From Dysosmobacter sp. (GTDB lineage: Bacteria; Bacillota; Clostridia; Oscillospirales; Oscillospiraceae): a stretch of DNA of 64,000 bases. The position numbers and the translations under genes are program-made. Below the pieces are notes generated by a model, which did not search any database, had not been told where the DNA came from, and worked only from the letters and a program-made list of their open reading frames with translations. The number at the start of each line of letters is the position of its first letter. Position 1 is the first letter of the stretch. Positions 43,602 to 52,756 of this stretch are shown piece by piece. The stretch is from positions 1-64,000 of the forward strand of contig JALFSO010000033.1 in NCBI GenBank assembly GCA_022778785.1, read 5' to 3'.

Positions 43602-43838
43602 AGATGTGAAAAGCGATGACGGGAAAGAGTATCTCTTTCAGAAGGCCAAGAGAGAGGGCGGACGGTGCGAGCCCTTGCCGGAGAAGGGGAAAAGGCGTCC
43701 CTGAGCCGCGGCGCTGAACACCAGTAGGCGCCGCCGGTCCCCGCCGTTACCGGGCAGAGTGTCTCCAACATGGGGAAATTCAGGTGGAACCACGGACTGG
43801 AAAGTTCGCCCTGAGCCATACGGCTCGGGGCGTTTTTA
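43602..43838 (+). promoter_or_regulatory. T-box riboswitch, glycine-specific
   Basis: The leader carries an AGTA/S-turn and an AGAGAG segment in stem I, a specifier GGC (43694-43696) preceding the closing TCCC helix, and the T-box AGGTGGAACCACGG (43782-43795). A terminator hairpin (43807-43817 with 43822-43832) with TTTTTATTTT follows. Uncharged tRNA-Gly (anticodon GCC) should pair with the specifier and T-box and favour read-through to glyS. Confidence 0.9.
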
Positions 43839-43892
43839 TTTTCAACTCACAGCAGACAAAATTTTTTGATAGAGCATCAGGAGGAAAACAGC

Positions 43893-45308
43893 ATGGACAA
43901 CAGACAGAAGACCATGGAAAAGGTCGTGGCGCTGTGCAAGAACCGGGGCTTCGTGTTCCCCGGCAGCGAGATCTACGGCGGCCTCGCCAACAGCTGGGAC
44001 TACGGTCCTCTGGGCGTGGAGATGAAGAATAACGTCAAGCGGGCATGGTGGAAGAAGTTCGTTCAGGAGAACCCCTACAACGTGGGCCTGGACGCCGCCA
44101 TCCTTATGAACCCCGAGGTGTGGGTGGCCTCCGGCCATGTGTCCACCTTCAATGATCCCCTCATCGACTGCAAGGCCTGCAAGATGCGTCACCGGGCCGA
44201 CAAGCTGGTGGAGGCCTATGTTCAGGAGAACAACCTGGACGTCAACGTGGAGGCCATGACCCAGGAGGATCTGGTGAACTTCATCCGGGACAATCAGGTG
44301 CCCTGCCCCGGCTGCGGCAAGAGCGACTTCACCGACATCCGGAAGTTCAACCTGATGTTCAAGACCCATCAGGGCGTCACTGAGGACACCGCCAACGAGG
44401 TCTATCTGCGGCCTGAGACCGCCCAGGGCATCTTTGTCAACTTCCCGGCCATCCAGCGCTCCACCCGCCGGAAGCTGCCCTTCGGCGTGTGCCAGGTGGG
44501 CAAGTCCTTCCGGAACGAGATCACCCCGGGCAACTTCATCTTCCGCATCCGGGAGTTTGAGCAGATGGAGCTGGAGTTCTTCTGCAAGCCCGACACCGAC
44601 CTGGAGTGGTTCAACTACTGGCGGAACTACTGCCACCAGTGGCTGCTGGGCCTGAACATCAAGGACGAGAACCTGCGCCTGCGTGACCATGAGCCGGAGG
44701 AGCTGGCCTTCTACTCCAAGGCCACCACGGACTTCGAGTATCTGTTCCCCTTCGGCTGGGGCGAGCTGTGGGGCGTGGCCGACCGCACCGACTACGACCT
44801 GACCCAGCATCAGGAGCACTCCGGCAAGGATCTGACCTACTTCGACCAGGAGAAGAACGAGCACTATATCCCCTACGTCATCGAACCCTCTCTGGGCGCC
44901 GACCGTATGACCCTGGCCCTGCTGGTGGAGGCCTACGACGAGGAGGTCGTGGACGCCGAGAAGAACGACACCCGCGTGGTCATGCGCTTCCATCCCGCCA
45001 TCGCCCCCTTCAAGGTGGCGGTGCTGCCCCTGAGCAAGAAGCTTGGAGACAAGGCCCGGGAGCTGCAGCAGGAGTTGTCCAAGGACTGGATGGTGGACTT
45101 CGACGACACCGGCTCCATCGGCAAGCGGTATCGCCGTGAGGATGAGATCGGCACGCCTTTCTGCGTCACCGTGGACTTCCAGACCGTGGGCGACGAGAAC
45201 ACTCCCGCGGACAACTGCGTCACCGTCCGTGACCGCGACTCCATGGAGCAGGTCCGCATCCCCATCAGCGAACTGAGAACGTATCTGGCGGAGAAGCTGG
45301 CTTACTGA
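43893..45308 (+). CDS. glyS: Glycyl-tRNA synthetase (single-chain class II)
   Basis: 471 aa. Charges tRNA-Gly; the alpha2 type. Class II motif 2 is seen in [28 protein letters not shown] (given in part as FRNEITPG), motif 3 near [14 protein letters not shown], and the zinc-like Cys pairs CKAC and CPGCG are in the insertion. The C-terminal anticodon domain (about 370-471) has [13 protein letters not shown] at 43893 has AGGAGGAAA upstream. Controlled by the T-box leader; monocistronic with a strong terminator. Confidence 0.96.
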   Translation: MDNRQKTMEKVVALCKNRGFVFPGSEIYGGLANSWDYGPLGVEMKNNVKRAWWKKFVQENPYNVGLDAAILMNPEVWVASGHVSTFNDPLIDCKACKMRHRADKLVEAYVQENNLDVNVEAMTQEDLVNFIRDNQVPCPGCGKSDFTDIRKFNLMFKTHQGVTEDTANEVYLRPETAQGIFVNFPAIQRSTRRKLPFGVCQVGKSFRNEITPGNFIFRIREFEQMELEFFCKPDTDLEWFNYWRNYCHQWLLGLNIKDENLRLRDHEPEELAFYSKATTDFEYLFPFGWGELWGVADRTDYDLTQHQEHSGKDLTYFDQEKNEHYIPYVIEPSLGADRMTLALLVEAYDEEVVDAEKNDTRVVMRFHPAIAPFKVAVLPLSKKLGDKARELQQELSKDWMVDFDDTGSIGKRYRREDEIGTPFCVTVDFQTVGDENTPADNCVTVRDRDSMEQVRIPISELRTYLAEKLAY

Positions 45309-45329
45309 GCCCTTACAACCGAAAAAACG

Positions 45330-45366
45330 ATCCCCGGCGGAGAAATTTTTCTCCGCCGGGGATTTT
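45330..45366 (+). terminator. Terminator of glyS
   Basis: An almost perfect 16-bp stem (45330-45345 with 45348-45363) with T-rich tail TTTTG. Confidence 0.88.
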
Positions 45367-45425
45367 GTCATTTCTTGCCGGAAAATGTGAAGATTATAGG
45401 AAATTTAGGGAAAGTAATGAATTTC

Positions 45426-45461
45426 TTAACAGAAATTTATAGCTTGTTCACAGTTTGTTAA
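45426..45461. promoter_or_regulatory. Widely spaced inverted half-sites upstream of the BusR-like gene
   Basis: TTAACA (45426-45431) and TGTTAA (45456-45461) are inverted with a 24-bp spacer, about 80 bp before the regulator start. A TATAAT at 45517-45522 is the likely -10. Wide spacing between half-sites recalls operators reported for BusR tetramers, so this is a candidate autoregulatory site. The 45367-45540 gap holds nothing else. Confidence 0.4.
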
Positions 45462-45540
45462 CTGACATCTTTAAAAAATGTGGTAAGTTGTTAGTATATC
45501 GTGGAATCCGAAATTCTATAATGAAAAGAAGGGACAGTCT

Positions 45541-46188
45541 ATGCGGACGACGGTTGCACCGTCTCAATATCTGCAGATCGCCCTGGATATCGCGGGGCGC
45601 ATCGCCAATGGAAACCTGCCGGAGGGCAGCCGTCTCTACGGCCGGTCCGTAATGGCCTCGGAGTACAGCGTGTCGCCGGAGACCATCCGCCGGGCCCTGC
45701 GCCTGTTGGCGGACATGAAGGTGGTGGAGGTCAGGCCCCAGAGCGGCGCCACAGTCCTGTCCGCCGACAACGCCCGGCGGTATATCGAGAACTTCTCCGA
45801 GGCGGCGGATACCCGGGCATTGCGGGAACAGCTGCGGGGATTGCTGGAGCAGTACACGGAGCTGAACAGAAAGACGGCGGAGACGGTGGCGGCGCTGATC
45901 AAGAGCCGGGAGACCTTCGCCGCCGCGGAGGAACCTCTTCCCAACTATGAGGTGACGGTGCCGCCCCAATCTCCCGTGCTGGGGAAGAGCATCGGGGCGC
46001 TGAAATTCTGGCAGTCCACCGGGGCCACCATCGTGGCCATCCGGCGGGGACAATCTGTGATCCTGTCCCCGGGTCCTTACGCGGAGATGTACGAGGGAGA
46101 TGTGATCGTATTGGTTGGAAATGCCGCGGCCGCTCAGGCTGCCCGGCGATTTGTGTCTGTAAAGGAGGCCGTCAATGATCCAATTTGA
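45541..46188 (+). CDS. BusR-like GntR-type regulator with RCK_C domain
   Basis: 215 aa. An N-terminal GntR winged helix (about 5-75: GRSVMASEYSVSPETIRRAL) is joined by a coiled-coil linker (about 85-125) to an RCK_C/TrkA-C domain (about 130-212: VLGKSIGALKF and EGDVIVLVG). In BusR of Lactococcus and Streptococcus, this domain binds c-di-AMP and represses osmolyte uptake genes. Its gene overlaps the transporter ATPase gene by 14 bp, matching that role. c-di-AMP binding here is inferred. AAGAAGG is the ribosome site. Confidence 0.82.
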   Translation: MRTTVAPSQYLQIALDIAGRIANGNLPEGSRLYGRSVMASEYSVSPETIRRALRLLADMKVVEVRPQSGATVLSADNARRYIENFSEAADTRALREQLRGLLEQYTELNRKTAETVAALIKSRETFAAAEEPLPNYEVTVPPQSPVLGKSIGALKFWQSTGATIVAIRRGQSVILSPGPYAEMYEGDVIVLVGNAAAAQAARRFVSVKEAVNDPI

Positions 46189-47287
46189 ACACGTATCGAA
46201 AAACTATGGACAGACAAAAGTTTTAAAAGACCTCACATTTACGGTCCCGGACGGCCAATTTCTGGTGCTGATCGGGCCGTCCGGCTGCGGAAAGACCACC
46301 TCCATGAAGATGATCAACCGACTTTTGGAGCCGGACGAGGGCCGCATCCTCATCGACGGGGAGGACATCGCCAAAATGAACCCCGTGGAGCTGCGGCGGC
46401 ACATCGGCTACGTCATCCAGCAGATCGGCCTGTTCCCCAACATGACGGTGGCGCAGAATATCTGCGTTGTGCCAAAGCTGCTGAAATACGACAAGGCCCG
46501 CTGCGACGACATTGTCCGGGACCTGCTGAAAATGGTGAACATGGAGGCCTACGCGGACAAGTATCCCTCGGAGCTGTCCGGCGGACAGCAGCAGCGCATC
46601 GGCGTGCTGCGGGCGCTGGCGGCGTCTCCGCCCATCGTGCTGATGGATGAGCCCTTCAGCGCCCTGGATCCCATGACCCGGGAGAGTCTCCAGGACGAGG
46701 TGAAGAATCTCCAGCAGAAGCTGCACAAGACCATCGTGTTCGTCAGCCACGACATGGGCGAGGCCCTGAAGCTGGCGGACGTCATCATCTTCATGTCCGG
46801 CGGTGAGATCGTGCAGATGGCATCTCCCGAGGAGATGCTGGAGCATCCCGCCAACGACCTGGTGCGGAACTTCCTGGGCAAGCACGCCCCGGACGTGCCC
46901 GCGCCCTCCACGGTGGAGCATTTCATGCGGACGAACCCCATCACCGTCAAGAAGGACCGGGGCGTTCTGGAGTGCGCCGAGCGCATGGCCCGCAGCAGCG
47001 TGGACACCCTGCTGGTCACCGATGAGGAGGGGCGTTATGCCGGCACCATCTCCATCGGCGACATCCGGCACTGGGGCCGGGAACTGAACAGCATTGAGCC
47101 CATGGTCCGCCAGACCGCCCGCACCGTCCGGGTGGGGGACGAGGCCAAGGAGAGCTTTGACTACCTGCTGGACTCCGGCGCGCCCTATGTGGTGGTGCTG
47201 AATGAGGACGACACCATCGCGGGCATCGTCACCAAGACCAGCGTGGCCCGGTCGGTGGCCGAGAACCTGTGGGGGGATGCGAAATGA
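46175..47287 (+). CDS. Osmolyte (betaine/choline/carnitine) ABC transporter ATPase
   Basis: 370 aa. Walker A GPSGCGKTTSMKM, signature ELSGGQQQRIGVL, Walker B IVLMDEPFSALDP. A pair of CBS domains occupies about 245-365 (HFMRTNPITVKKDRG and GAPYVVVLNEDDTI), as in OpuCA/BusAA type ATPases, where they sense ionic strength. It overlaps the regulator upstream and the first permease gene downstream, so the transporter is one operon. Substrate class inferred from the family. Confidence 0.92.
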   Translation: MIQFEHVSKNYGQTKVLKDLTFTVPDGQFLVLIGPSGCGKTTSMKMINRLLEPDEGRILIDGEDIAKMNPVELRRHIGYVIQQIGLFPNMTVAQNICVVPKLLKYDKARCDDIVRDLLKMVNMEAYADKYPSELSGGQQQRIGVLRALAASPPIVLMDEPFSALDPMTRESLQDEVKNLQQKLHKTIVFVSHDMGEALKLADVIIFMSGGEIVQMASPEEMLEHPANDLVRNFLGKHAPDVPAPSTVEHFMRTNPITVKKDRGVLECAERMARSSVDTLLVTDEEGRYAGTISIGDIRHWGRELNSIEPMVRQTARTVRVGDEAKESFDYLLDSGAPYVVVLNEDDTIAGIVTKTSVARSVAENLWGDAK

Positions 47288-47925
47288 GGGCGCTGTTTGA
47301 TACATACGGCGCCATGCTGGGAAAGGCCATCGTCATCCACACCGGATACGTGCTGGTCTCCGTGGCGGCCGGCTTTCTCCTGGGTCTGGTGCTGGGCACC
47401 CTGTTGTCCAGGGTGCCAAAATGGTCCGGCGTCATCCTGCCCGTCATCTCCATTTTCCAGACCATCCCCGGTCTGGTGTTTATCGGCGTGCTGTTCCTGT
47501 GGCTGGGAATGGTACCCGCCACGGTCATCATCGCTTTGTCCATCTACGCCATGTTCCCGGTGCTGAAAAACACCTACACCGGCATCCTGGAGGTGGAGGA
47601 CCGGTACGTGGAGGCCGCCAGAGGCTGCGGCATGTCCCGGTTTCAGACGCTGATGAAGGTGGAACTGCCCCTGGCCATGCCCACCATCATCGCGGGATTG
47701 CGGATGGCCGCCATCTACACTGTCTCCTGGGCAGTGCTGGCATCCATGATCGGCCTGGGCGGATTGGGCGACTTCGTCTACCAGGGCACCTCCTCCAATA
47801 ACAACACCCTGATCCTGCTGGGCGCCATTCCGGCGGCCATTCTGGCCATCGTCATCGGCGCACTCATCGACATCTTGCAGAAGCGTGTCACGCCCCGCGG
47901 TATGCGGAAGGAGGTGGGCAGATGA
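47284..47925 (+). CDS. Osmolyte ABC transporter permease
   Basis: 213 aa with five or six membrane helices. The ABC permease coupling motif is EAARGCGMSRFQTLMKVELPLAMP, shown in part as EAARGCGMSRFQTL. ATG at 47284 overlaps the ATPase stop, giving translational coupling. The protein is the shorter of two permeases and pairs with the fused protein encoded next to form the channel of the OpuC-like importer. Confidence 0.92.
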   Translation: MRALFDTYGAMLGKAIVIHTGYVLVSVAAGFLLGLVLGTLLSRVPKWSGVILPVISIFQTIPGLVFIGVLFLWLGMVPATVIIALSIYAMFPVLKNTYTGILEVEDRYVEAARGCGMSRFQTLMKVELPLAMPTIIAGLRMAAIYTVSWAVLASMIGLGGLGDFVYQGTSSNNNTLILLGAIPAAILAIVIGALIDILQKRVTPRGMRKEVGR

Positions 47926-49445
47926 ACTGGTCCATTATCTGGGAGCATCTGTTCATCGTACTGGCGGCCAGCATCCTCTCCATCGCCATCGGCCTGCCGT
48001 TGGGCATCCTGTCCTATGTCTATCCCAGAGTGCGGGCCGTCACCCTGCGGGTGGTGGACCTGCTGCAGACCATTCCCTCCCTGGCGCTGCTGGGCATCAT
48101 CATGGTGTTCATCGGCGCGGGAAAGCTGACGGTCATCATCGGCATCACCCTCTACTCGCTCCTTCCCATCGTGCGGAACACCTGTCTGGGCCTCCAGGAG
48201 GTGGATCCCGGCGTGAAGGAGGCGGCCCGGGGCATGGGCATGAGCAAGGCATACCGCACGCTGATGGTGGAATTCCCCCTGGCGTTCCCCACGGTGTTCA
48301 CCGGCATCCGCATCGCCGTGGTCAACGCCATCGGCACCGCGGTGTTCGCGGCCTATGTGGGCGGCGGCGGTCTGGGCAGCATCATCAACCGGGGCATCCG
48401 CATCCAGGACATGGCGCTGATCCTGTCCGGCACCGGTGCGTTGATGGTCATTGCCGTCCTTCTGGACTTGCTGATGGGCTGGTTTGAAAAGCAGATGCGG
48501 AAATCCAGAGGAGGGTCTAAGGGGATGTGGATCCCCGTGGCGGCCATCCTGCTGGCCTTCGTCCTGCTGCTGCCTTACGGAATGGGCAAGGGCAGCGGAG
48601 AAAACGAACTGCTGCTCTACGACGGCGATTACTCCGAGACCCAGATCATGCACCACATGGTGAAAATGCTGGTGGAGGACAAGACGGATCTCACCGTCAC
48701 CATTCAGGATCAGATGTCTCAGGTGAACAACTTCAAGTCCCTCATCGGCGACAGCCACACCTGCGACCTGATGATCAGCTACGACGGTACCCTGCTGACC
48801 ACGTTTTTGCAGCTGGACACCGCCGACGTGCCGGAGGGGACCTCCATCTATGACTACGCCAATCAGGTGGCCGGAGAGCGCCATGACCTGCGCCTGCTGG
48901 AAAAGCTGGGCTTTGATAACACCTACGCCATCGCGGTGCCCCAGGACGTGGCGGACCGCTATGGGCTGGAGACCATCAGCGATCTGATCCCTGTGGCGGG
49001 AGAACTGGTGTTCGGCGCGGAGCATGAGTTCTTCACCCAGGAGGGCAGCATGAAATTCGGCCCCTTTACCGCGTTCTACGGCCTGAGCTTCAAGGACGTG
49101 GTGTCCGTGGACGTCAGCCTGAAATACACCGCCGCGGAAAAGGGCAGCTTCGACGTCACCGAGGTCTACGCCACCGACGGCCTGAACCGGAAGGCCAATC
49201 TGAAGGTGCTGGAGGACGACCGCAGCTTCTTCCCGGACTACAACGGCGCCTTCTTAGTCCGGGAGGACACCTTTGAGCGGTTCGCGGAGACGGCGCCTAA
49301 TCTGGAGGAAATTCTGAACCTGCTGGCGGGGCAGATCTCCAACGACGACATGGTGGAGATGACCTATCAGGTGGACGTGGAGGGCCGGACTGTGGACGAC
49401 GTGGCCCATGAGTTCCTGGTCTCCCGGGGTTTTCTCAGCGAATAA
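47922..49445 (+). CDS. Osmolyte transporter permease fused to substrate-binding protein
   Basis: 507 aa. The N-terminal permease (about 1-195) has EAARGMGMSKAYRTL as coupling motif. A further helix near 205-225 links it to a C-terminal glycine-betaine/choline-binding domain (about 230-507, OpuAC-like type 2 fold) that hangs outside the cell. Such fusions occur in BusAB and OpuF-type systems. ATG overlaps the preceding stop by four bases. The ligand-pocket aromatic residues cannot be aligned with confidence, so betaine, choline or carnitine remain possible. Confidence 0.9.
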   Translation: MNWSIIWEHLFIVLAASILSIAIGLPLGILSYVYPRVRAVTLRVVDLLQTIPSLALLGIIMVFIGAGKLTVIIGITLYSLLPIVRNTCLGLQEVDPGVKEAARGMGMSKAYRTLMVEFPLAFPTVFTGIRIAVVNAIGTAVFAAYVGGGGLGSIINRGIRIQDMALILSGTGALMVIAVLLDLLMGWFEKQMRKSRGGSKGMWIPVAAILLAFVLLLPYGMGKGSGENELLLYDGDYSETQIMHHMVKMLVEDKTDLTVTIQDQMSQVNNFKSLIGDSHTCDLMISYDGTLLTTFLQLDTADVPEGTSIYDYANQVAGERHDLRLLEKLGFDNTYAIAVPQDVADRYGLETISDLIPVAGELVFGAEHEFFTQEGSMKFGPFTAFYGLSFKDVVSVDVSLKYTAAEKGSFDVTEVYATDGLNRKANLKVLEDDRSFFPDYNGAFLVREDTFERFAETAPNLEEILNLLAGQISNDDMVEMTYQVDVEGRTVDDVAHEFLVSRGFLSE

Positions 49446-49460
49446 TATTATCGGATCATG

Positions 49461-49504
49461 AAAACAGACGGGTGAGAGGCCTGCGCCTCTCGCCCGTCTG
49501 TTTT
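49461..49504. terminator. Bidirectional terminator between osmolyte and AraC genes
   Basis: AAAACAGACGGG (49461-49472) and its complement (49493-49504) form the outer stem, with an inner GAGAGGC/GCCTCTC stem. T/A tails on both sides suit both the transporter (+) and the AraC gene (-). Confidence 0.85.
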
Positions 49505-49505
49505 G

Positions 49506-50492
49506 TTACGCTTTTTCGTCTTCCGTCCGTTTCCGCACGGGGCGGATATACTTGAAATACTGTCCGGGATCAAAATAGAAGTACATGATCCGGCCGGGGG
49601 TGGTGTCCAGACAATAGCCGCTTCCGGAGAAGTCAAAGGATGCCATGGCCTGTTCAATCTTCTCCTCCACGGTGCGGTTCTCCTGCTCATAGTCAAAGGG
49701 GCCGTGTTCAAAGACGATATATTCTCCCTCGGGGATATCCGCCAGCAGCATCTGGGGCGGCACTTCGCCCTGATAACCGGCGGGAAGCCGCACGCCCCAG
49801 CACTCCGTCCGGGGGATGCCCCAGTCACAGAGCCTTCCCCTGGGGTCGTTGATATAGGCCATGATCTGCCCGCTGCCGCAGTTCGCCTCGCTGCCGCCGC
49901 TGTCGTCCAGCTTGCCCTTGATGCTGTCCAGCAGTCCGCAGACCGTCTCGTAGTCCTGGCCGGGGATCTGGTTCTGCTTCTGCCAGAAGTCCCAGTAGCC
50001 GTTGCTCTCGTAGTTTTTCACGTGCAGGAATTTGTGCGCCGGGATGGTGATGAAATAGGTTTTCACGCCGTCCGCCGATTTGACCATGCCGATCTCTCCC
50101 AGTCCGAAAAAGTAGCGGTCGAAGGGGTTGATCTTGGTGCGGAGGACCACCGGGCGGGGATCTCTCCGGTACTGGCTGGGGGTGACGCCGTAGGTGTCCC
50201 GGAACGCTCTGGTAAAGGCCTCATGGGAGGAAAATCCGTAGTCCAGGGCGATGTCCAGAAAACTCCGTCGGCTGTCCCGCACCTCTTTCAGGGCGAAGGC
50301 CAGCTTCCGCCGCCGCAGATACTCCCGGAAGGACATGCCGGAGATCTCCCGGAATTTCCGGGTCATGTGGAATTCGGAATACCCCAGACGGCCGGAGAGG
50401 GCCCGCAGCGTCAGGGCCTCGTCCCGGTGCTCCCGGATACAGCGGTCGATCTCGTCCACCATGGCCTGGATCTGTCTCTGCCACTCGTACAT
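49506..50492 (-). CDS. AraC-family regulator with GyrI-like effector domain
   Basis: 328 aa. Two helix-turn-helices lie at the N-terminus (about 5-105: LTLRALSGRLGYSEFHM and FLDIALDYGFSSHEAFTRAF, in part). A C-terminal GyrI/effector-binding-like domain (about 130-325: VKTYFITIPAHKFLHVKNYE) should bind a small hydrophobic ligand, as in SAV and Rob-type activators. ATG at 50492 has GAGG at about 11 bases; GTG at 50504 is an alternative. No adjacent efflux pump; targets unknown. Confidence 0.86.
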   Translation of the reverse strand: MYEWQRQIQAMVDEIDRCIREHRDEALTLRALSGRLGYSEFHMTRKFREISGMSFREYLRRRKLAFALKEVRDSRRSFLDIALDYGFSSHEAFTRAFRDTYGVTPSQYRRDPRPVVLRTKINPFDRYFFGLGEIGMVKSADGVKTYFITIPAHKFLHVKNYESNGYWDFWQKQNQIPGQDYETVCGLLDSIKGKLDDSGGSEANCGSGQIMAYINDPRGRLCDWGIPRTECWGVRLPAGYQGEVPPQMLLADIPEGEYIVFEHGPFDYEQENRTVEEKIEQAMASFDFSGSGYCLDTTPGRIMYFYFDPGQYFKYIRPVRKRTEDEKA

Positions 50493-50592
50493 CCGCCGAT
50501 TCACCTCGCTTCAACTGCTCTGGGTACAGTATACCGGGTCCCGGAGACCGCCGCTTGATCCTGCTTGCGATCTTTGGAAAGGCGCAGGGCGG

Positions 50593-51747
50593 TCAGCGGT
50601 TTTTCCAGAACGCCTCGATCTCCTGCCGTGCGGCCTCCACGCTGCCCTGGGCGAAGCCGTTCCGTCCGCCGCCCCGGCCGTGGAGGGCGGCGTTGAGGGA
50701 TTTCACCAGCGGCGCGATGTCTCCGCCGTCAGACCGCACCAGGGCGTAGCTGTATTTGCCGCCGTCCTCCCCGGCGAATACCGCCGCCAGACCGCCGCAC
50801 TCCTTTGCCACGGCGTCCGCCAGACGCCGCACCGCGTCGGAGGACATGGGAGAGCGGAACAGCAGCACGTCTCCCTGACCGGCGTATTCTTTTGCCGCCG
50901 CCAGATTGGCGGCCTCCTCCAGCTCCGCCATCCGCAGCTTCACGACGTGCAGCTCCGACAGGGTCCGCTCCACCGCCGCGGCGGTCTGATCCGGCTTCAC
51001 CGACAGGGCCTGGGCCACGGTGCGGTTCTGGTCGTAGACCGTGGAGAGGAACCGCAGAGCCCGCTGGCCGCAGAGGATCTCCATCCGCACGCCCTCCCGG
51101 AACTTCTGGACGGACAGCACCTTCACCAGACCCACCTGTCCGGCCCGCAGCACATGGGTGCCGCAGCAGGCGCAGCAGTCCGCGCCGGGGAAGGTGACGA
51201 TGCGCACCTGTCCCGTCAGCTCCTTCTTGCTGCGGTAGTCGATGGACTTCAGCTCCTCCCGGGAGGGATAGGCGATCTCCACCGGACGGTCCGCCCAGAT
51301 GATCTCGTTGGCCTTCCGCTCCGCGTCCATGGCCTGCTCCCAGGAAATGTCCGTGTTGTAGTCGATGGTGACGGTGTCGGCGCCCATGTGGAAGCCCACG
51401 TTGTCGCAGTGATAGTCGGCGCACAGGATGCCGGAGATGATATGCTCGCCGGAGTGCTGCTGCATGTGGTCGAACCGCCGTGCCCAGTCGATGCGGCCGG
51501 TGACGGTCTCCCCAATCTCCACTTTTTTATCCAGTGTGTGGAAAACCACGCCCTGTTTTTCGTGGACGTCCAGCACGCGGGCGTCTCCCAGAGTGCCGTG
51601 ATCGGCGGGCTGTCCGCCGCCCTCCGGATAGAACGCGGTGCGGTCCAGCGTCACCAGAAAGCCGTTTTTGCCCGCCTCGCAAGACTGAATCACGGCGGTG
51701 AATTCCGTCAGAAACGGGTTGGCGTAGTAGAGTTTTTCAGTTTCCAT
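50593..51747 (-). CDS. Alanyl-tRNA editing protein AlaX-L with DHHA1 domain
   Basis: 384 aa. Trans-editing enzyme that hydrolyses mischarged Ser-tRNA-Ala. The two metal motifs HSGEH (about residue 95) and CCACCGTHV (about 190) match the AlaRS-type second additional domain, and residues 300-384 form a DHHA1-like domain (DGGDIAPLVKSLNAALHGRGGGRNGFAQGS region). Stand-alone editing proteins of this size are AlaX type II. ATG at 51747 has AAAGGAAG upstream. No synthetase domain is present. Confidence 0.88.
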   Translation of the reverse strand: METEKLYYANPFLTEFTAVIQSCEAGKNGFLVTLDRTAFYPEGGGQPADHGTLGDARVLDVHEKQGVVFHTLDKKVEIGETVTGRIDWARRFDHMQQHSGEHIISGILCADYHCDNVGFHMGADTVTIDYNTDISWEQAMDAERKANEIIWADRPVEIAYPSREELKSIDYRSKKELTGQVRIVTFPGADCCACCGTHVLRAGQVGLVKVLSVQKFREGVRMEILCGQRALRFLSTVYDQNRTVAQALSVKPDQTAAAVERTLSELHVVKLRMAELEEAANLAAAKEYAGQGDVLLFRSPMSSDAVRRLADAVAKECGGLAAVFAGEDGGKYSYALVRSDGGDIAPLVKSLNAALHGRGGGRNGFAQGSVEAARQEIEAFWKNR

Positions 51748-51766
51748 GTGGAAAACTTCCTTTCGT

Positions 51767-52681
51767 TTATAAGATCGACACCACAAAGCGCCAGATGGGT
51801 TCCATGAGATACCAGCCCATCAGGGCGGAGCAGATGTTGGCGGTAAGGCCGTAGGCCGTGGCCCGGCGTTTGGACCGGCCTGTGAGATACCGCCGGTACA
51901 GCAGGATCTCCGCAAGGGCAATGGCGATCTCCGCCGGGACGAACAGCAGGAAGTACCCGAAGCCCACGCCGTTCTGCACCGCCTGGATACTGAAGTACAG
52001 GGAGAGTCCGCCCTGAGTCACCAGATTCGTCAGCAGAAACGGCTTCCAGTTTCGCTTCCAGGAGTAGCCGAAGGCCAGCAGGAGCAGTCCCTCCGCCAGC
52101 AGCGTGGGCAGGCAGGTACACAGAAACTGCACCGCATAGCCCATCCAGGCGGGCGGGACGGAGACGGTCTTGATCTCCCAGTCCACCGTGACGGAGGATT
52201 GGAGGGCGGCGCGGAGATAAGTGCCGGAGACCCAGGTATCCCCGCTCTCCGTGGCGATGACAATGCGGTAGGTGCGGGGGACGCCTACATAGCCGAAGGT
52301 GTGGAGCGGATCGCCGCCGGCGTCCACGTCCTCCGGATAGAGCTGGCCCCACATAGGCGCGCCGCCGGTGCCCTCCGCCGTGCAGGCGTGCCAGCCGTCC
52401 GGCACCGCCGCCCGCAGGGCGTCCAGCAGGTCTTCATTCAGAGCGGCGGCCTCCTCGTCAGAATAGCTCCAGTCCAGACCGCTGTAGGGGGAATTGCCAT
52501 CGCCGTAGGTGTAGTCCTCGTACTCACCCTCTGCCAGCAGGTCCAGATAGTACAGCTCCTCCGGAGCGTGTTCCACCCGGACGGTGAGCTGGGGCTTCGG
52601 CCCCATGTCGGCGGAGGCGAATACCGTCAATACCGCGCAGGAGAGAGTGAGCAGGACAAAGACGCGCAGAGAGTTCTTCAT
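51767..52681 (-). CDS. Hypothetical secreted/membrane protein
   Basis: 304 aa. A signal peptide (about 1-24: MKNSLRVFVLLTLSCAVLTV) is followed by an outside domain of about 150 residues rich in Asp, Glu and Tyr, and four or five membrane helices (about 160-295). AAAGGAG before the ATG at 52681. It sits between AlaX and a GNAT enzyme with short gaps (about 19 and 75 bp) on the same strand. No family recognised; a sensor or transporter role is only conjecture. Confidence 0.72.
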   Translation of the reverse strand: MKNSLRVFVLLTLSCAVLTVFASADMGPKPQLTVRVEHAPEELYYLDLLAEGEYEDYTYGDGNSPYSGLDWSYSDEEAAALNEDLLDALRAAVPDGWHACTAEGTGGAPMWGQLYPEDVDAGGDPLHTFGYVGVPRTYRIVIATESGDTWVSGTYLRAALQSSVTVDWEIKTVSVPPAWMGYAVQFLCTCLPTLLAEGLLLLAFGYSWKRNWKPFLLTNLVTQGGLSLYFSIQAVQNGVGFGYFLLFVPAEIAIALAEILLYRRYLTGRSKRRATAYGLTANICSALMGWYLMEPIWRFVVSIL

Positions 52682-52756
52682 TGCAGACTCCTTTCCGGAT
52701 CCTGTTGATCCGCAGGTGATATCCATTCCTGTTCCGCGGCGTCCGGCAGCAGAGCT

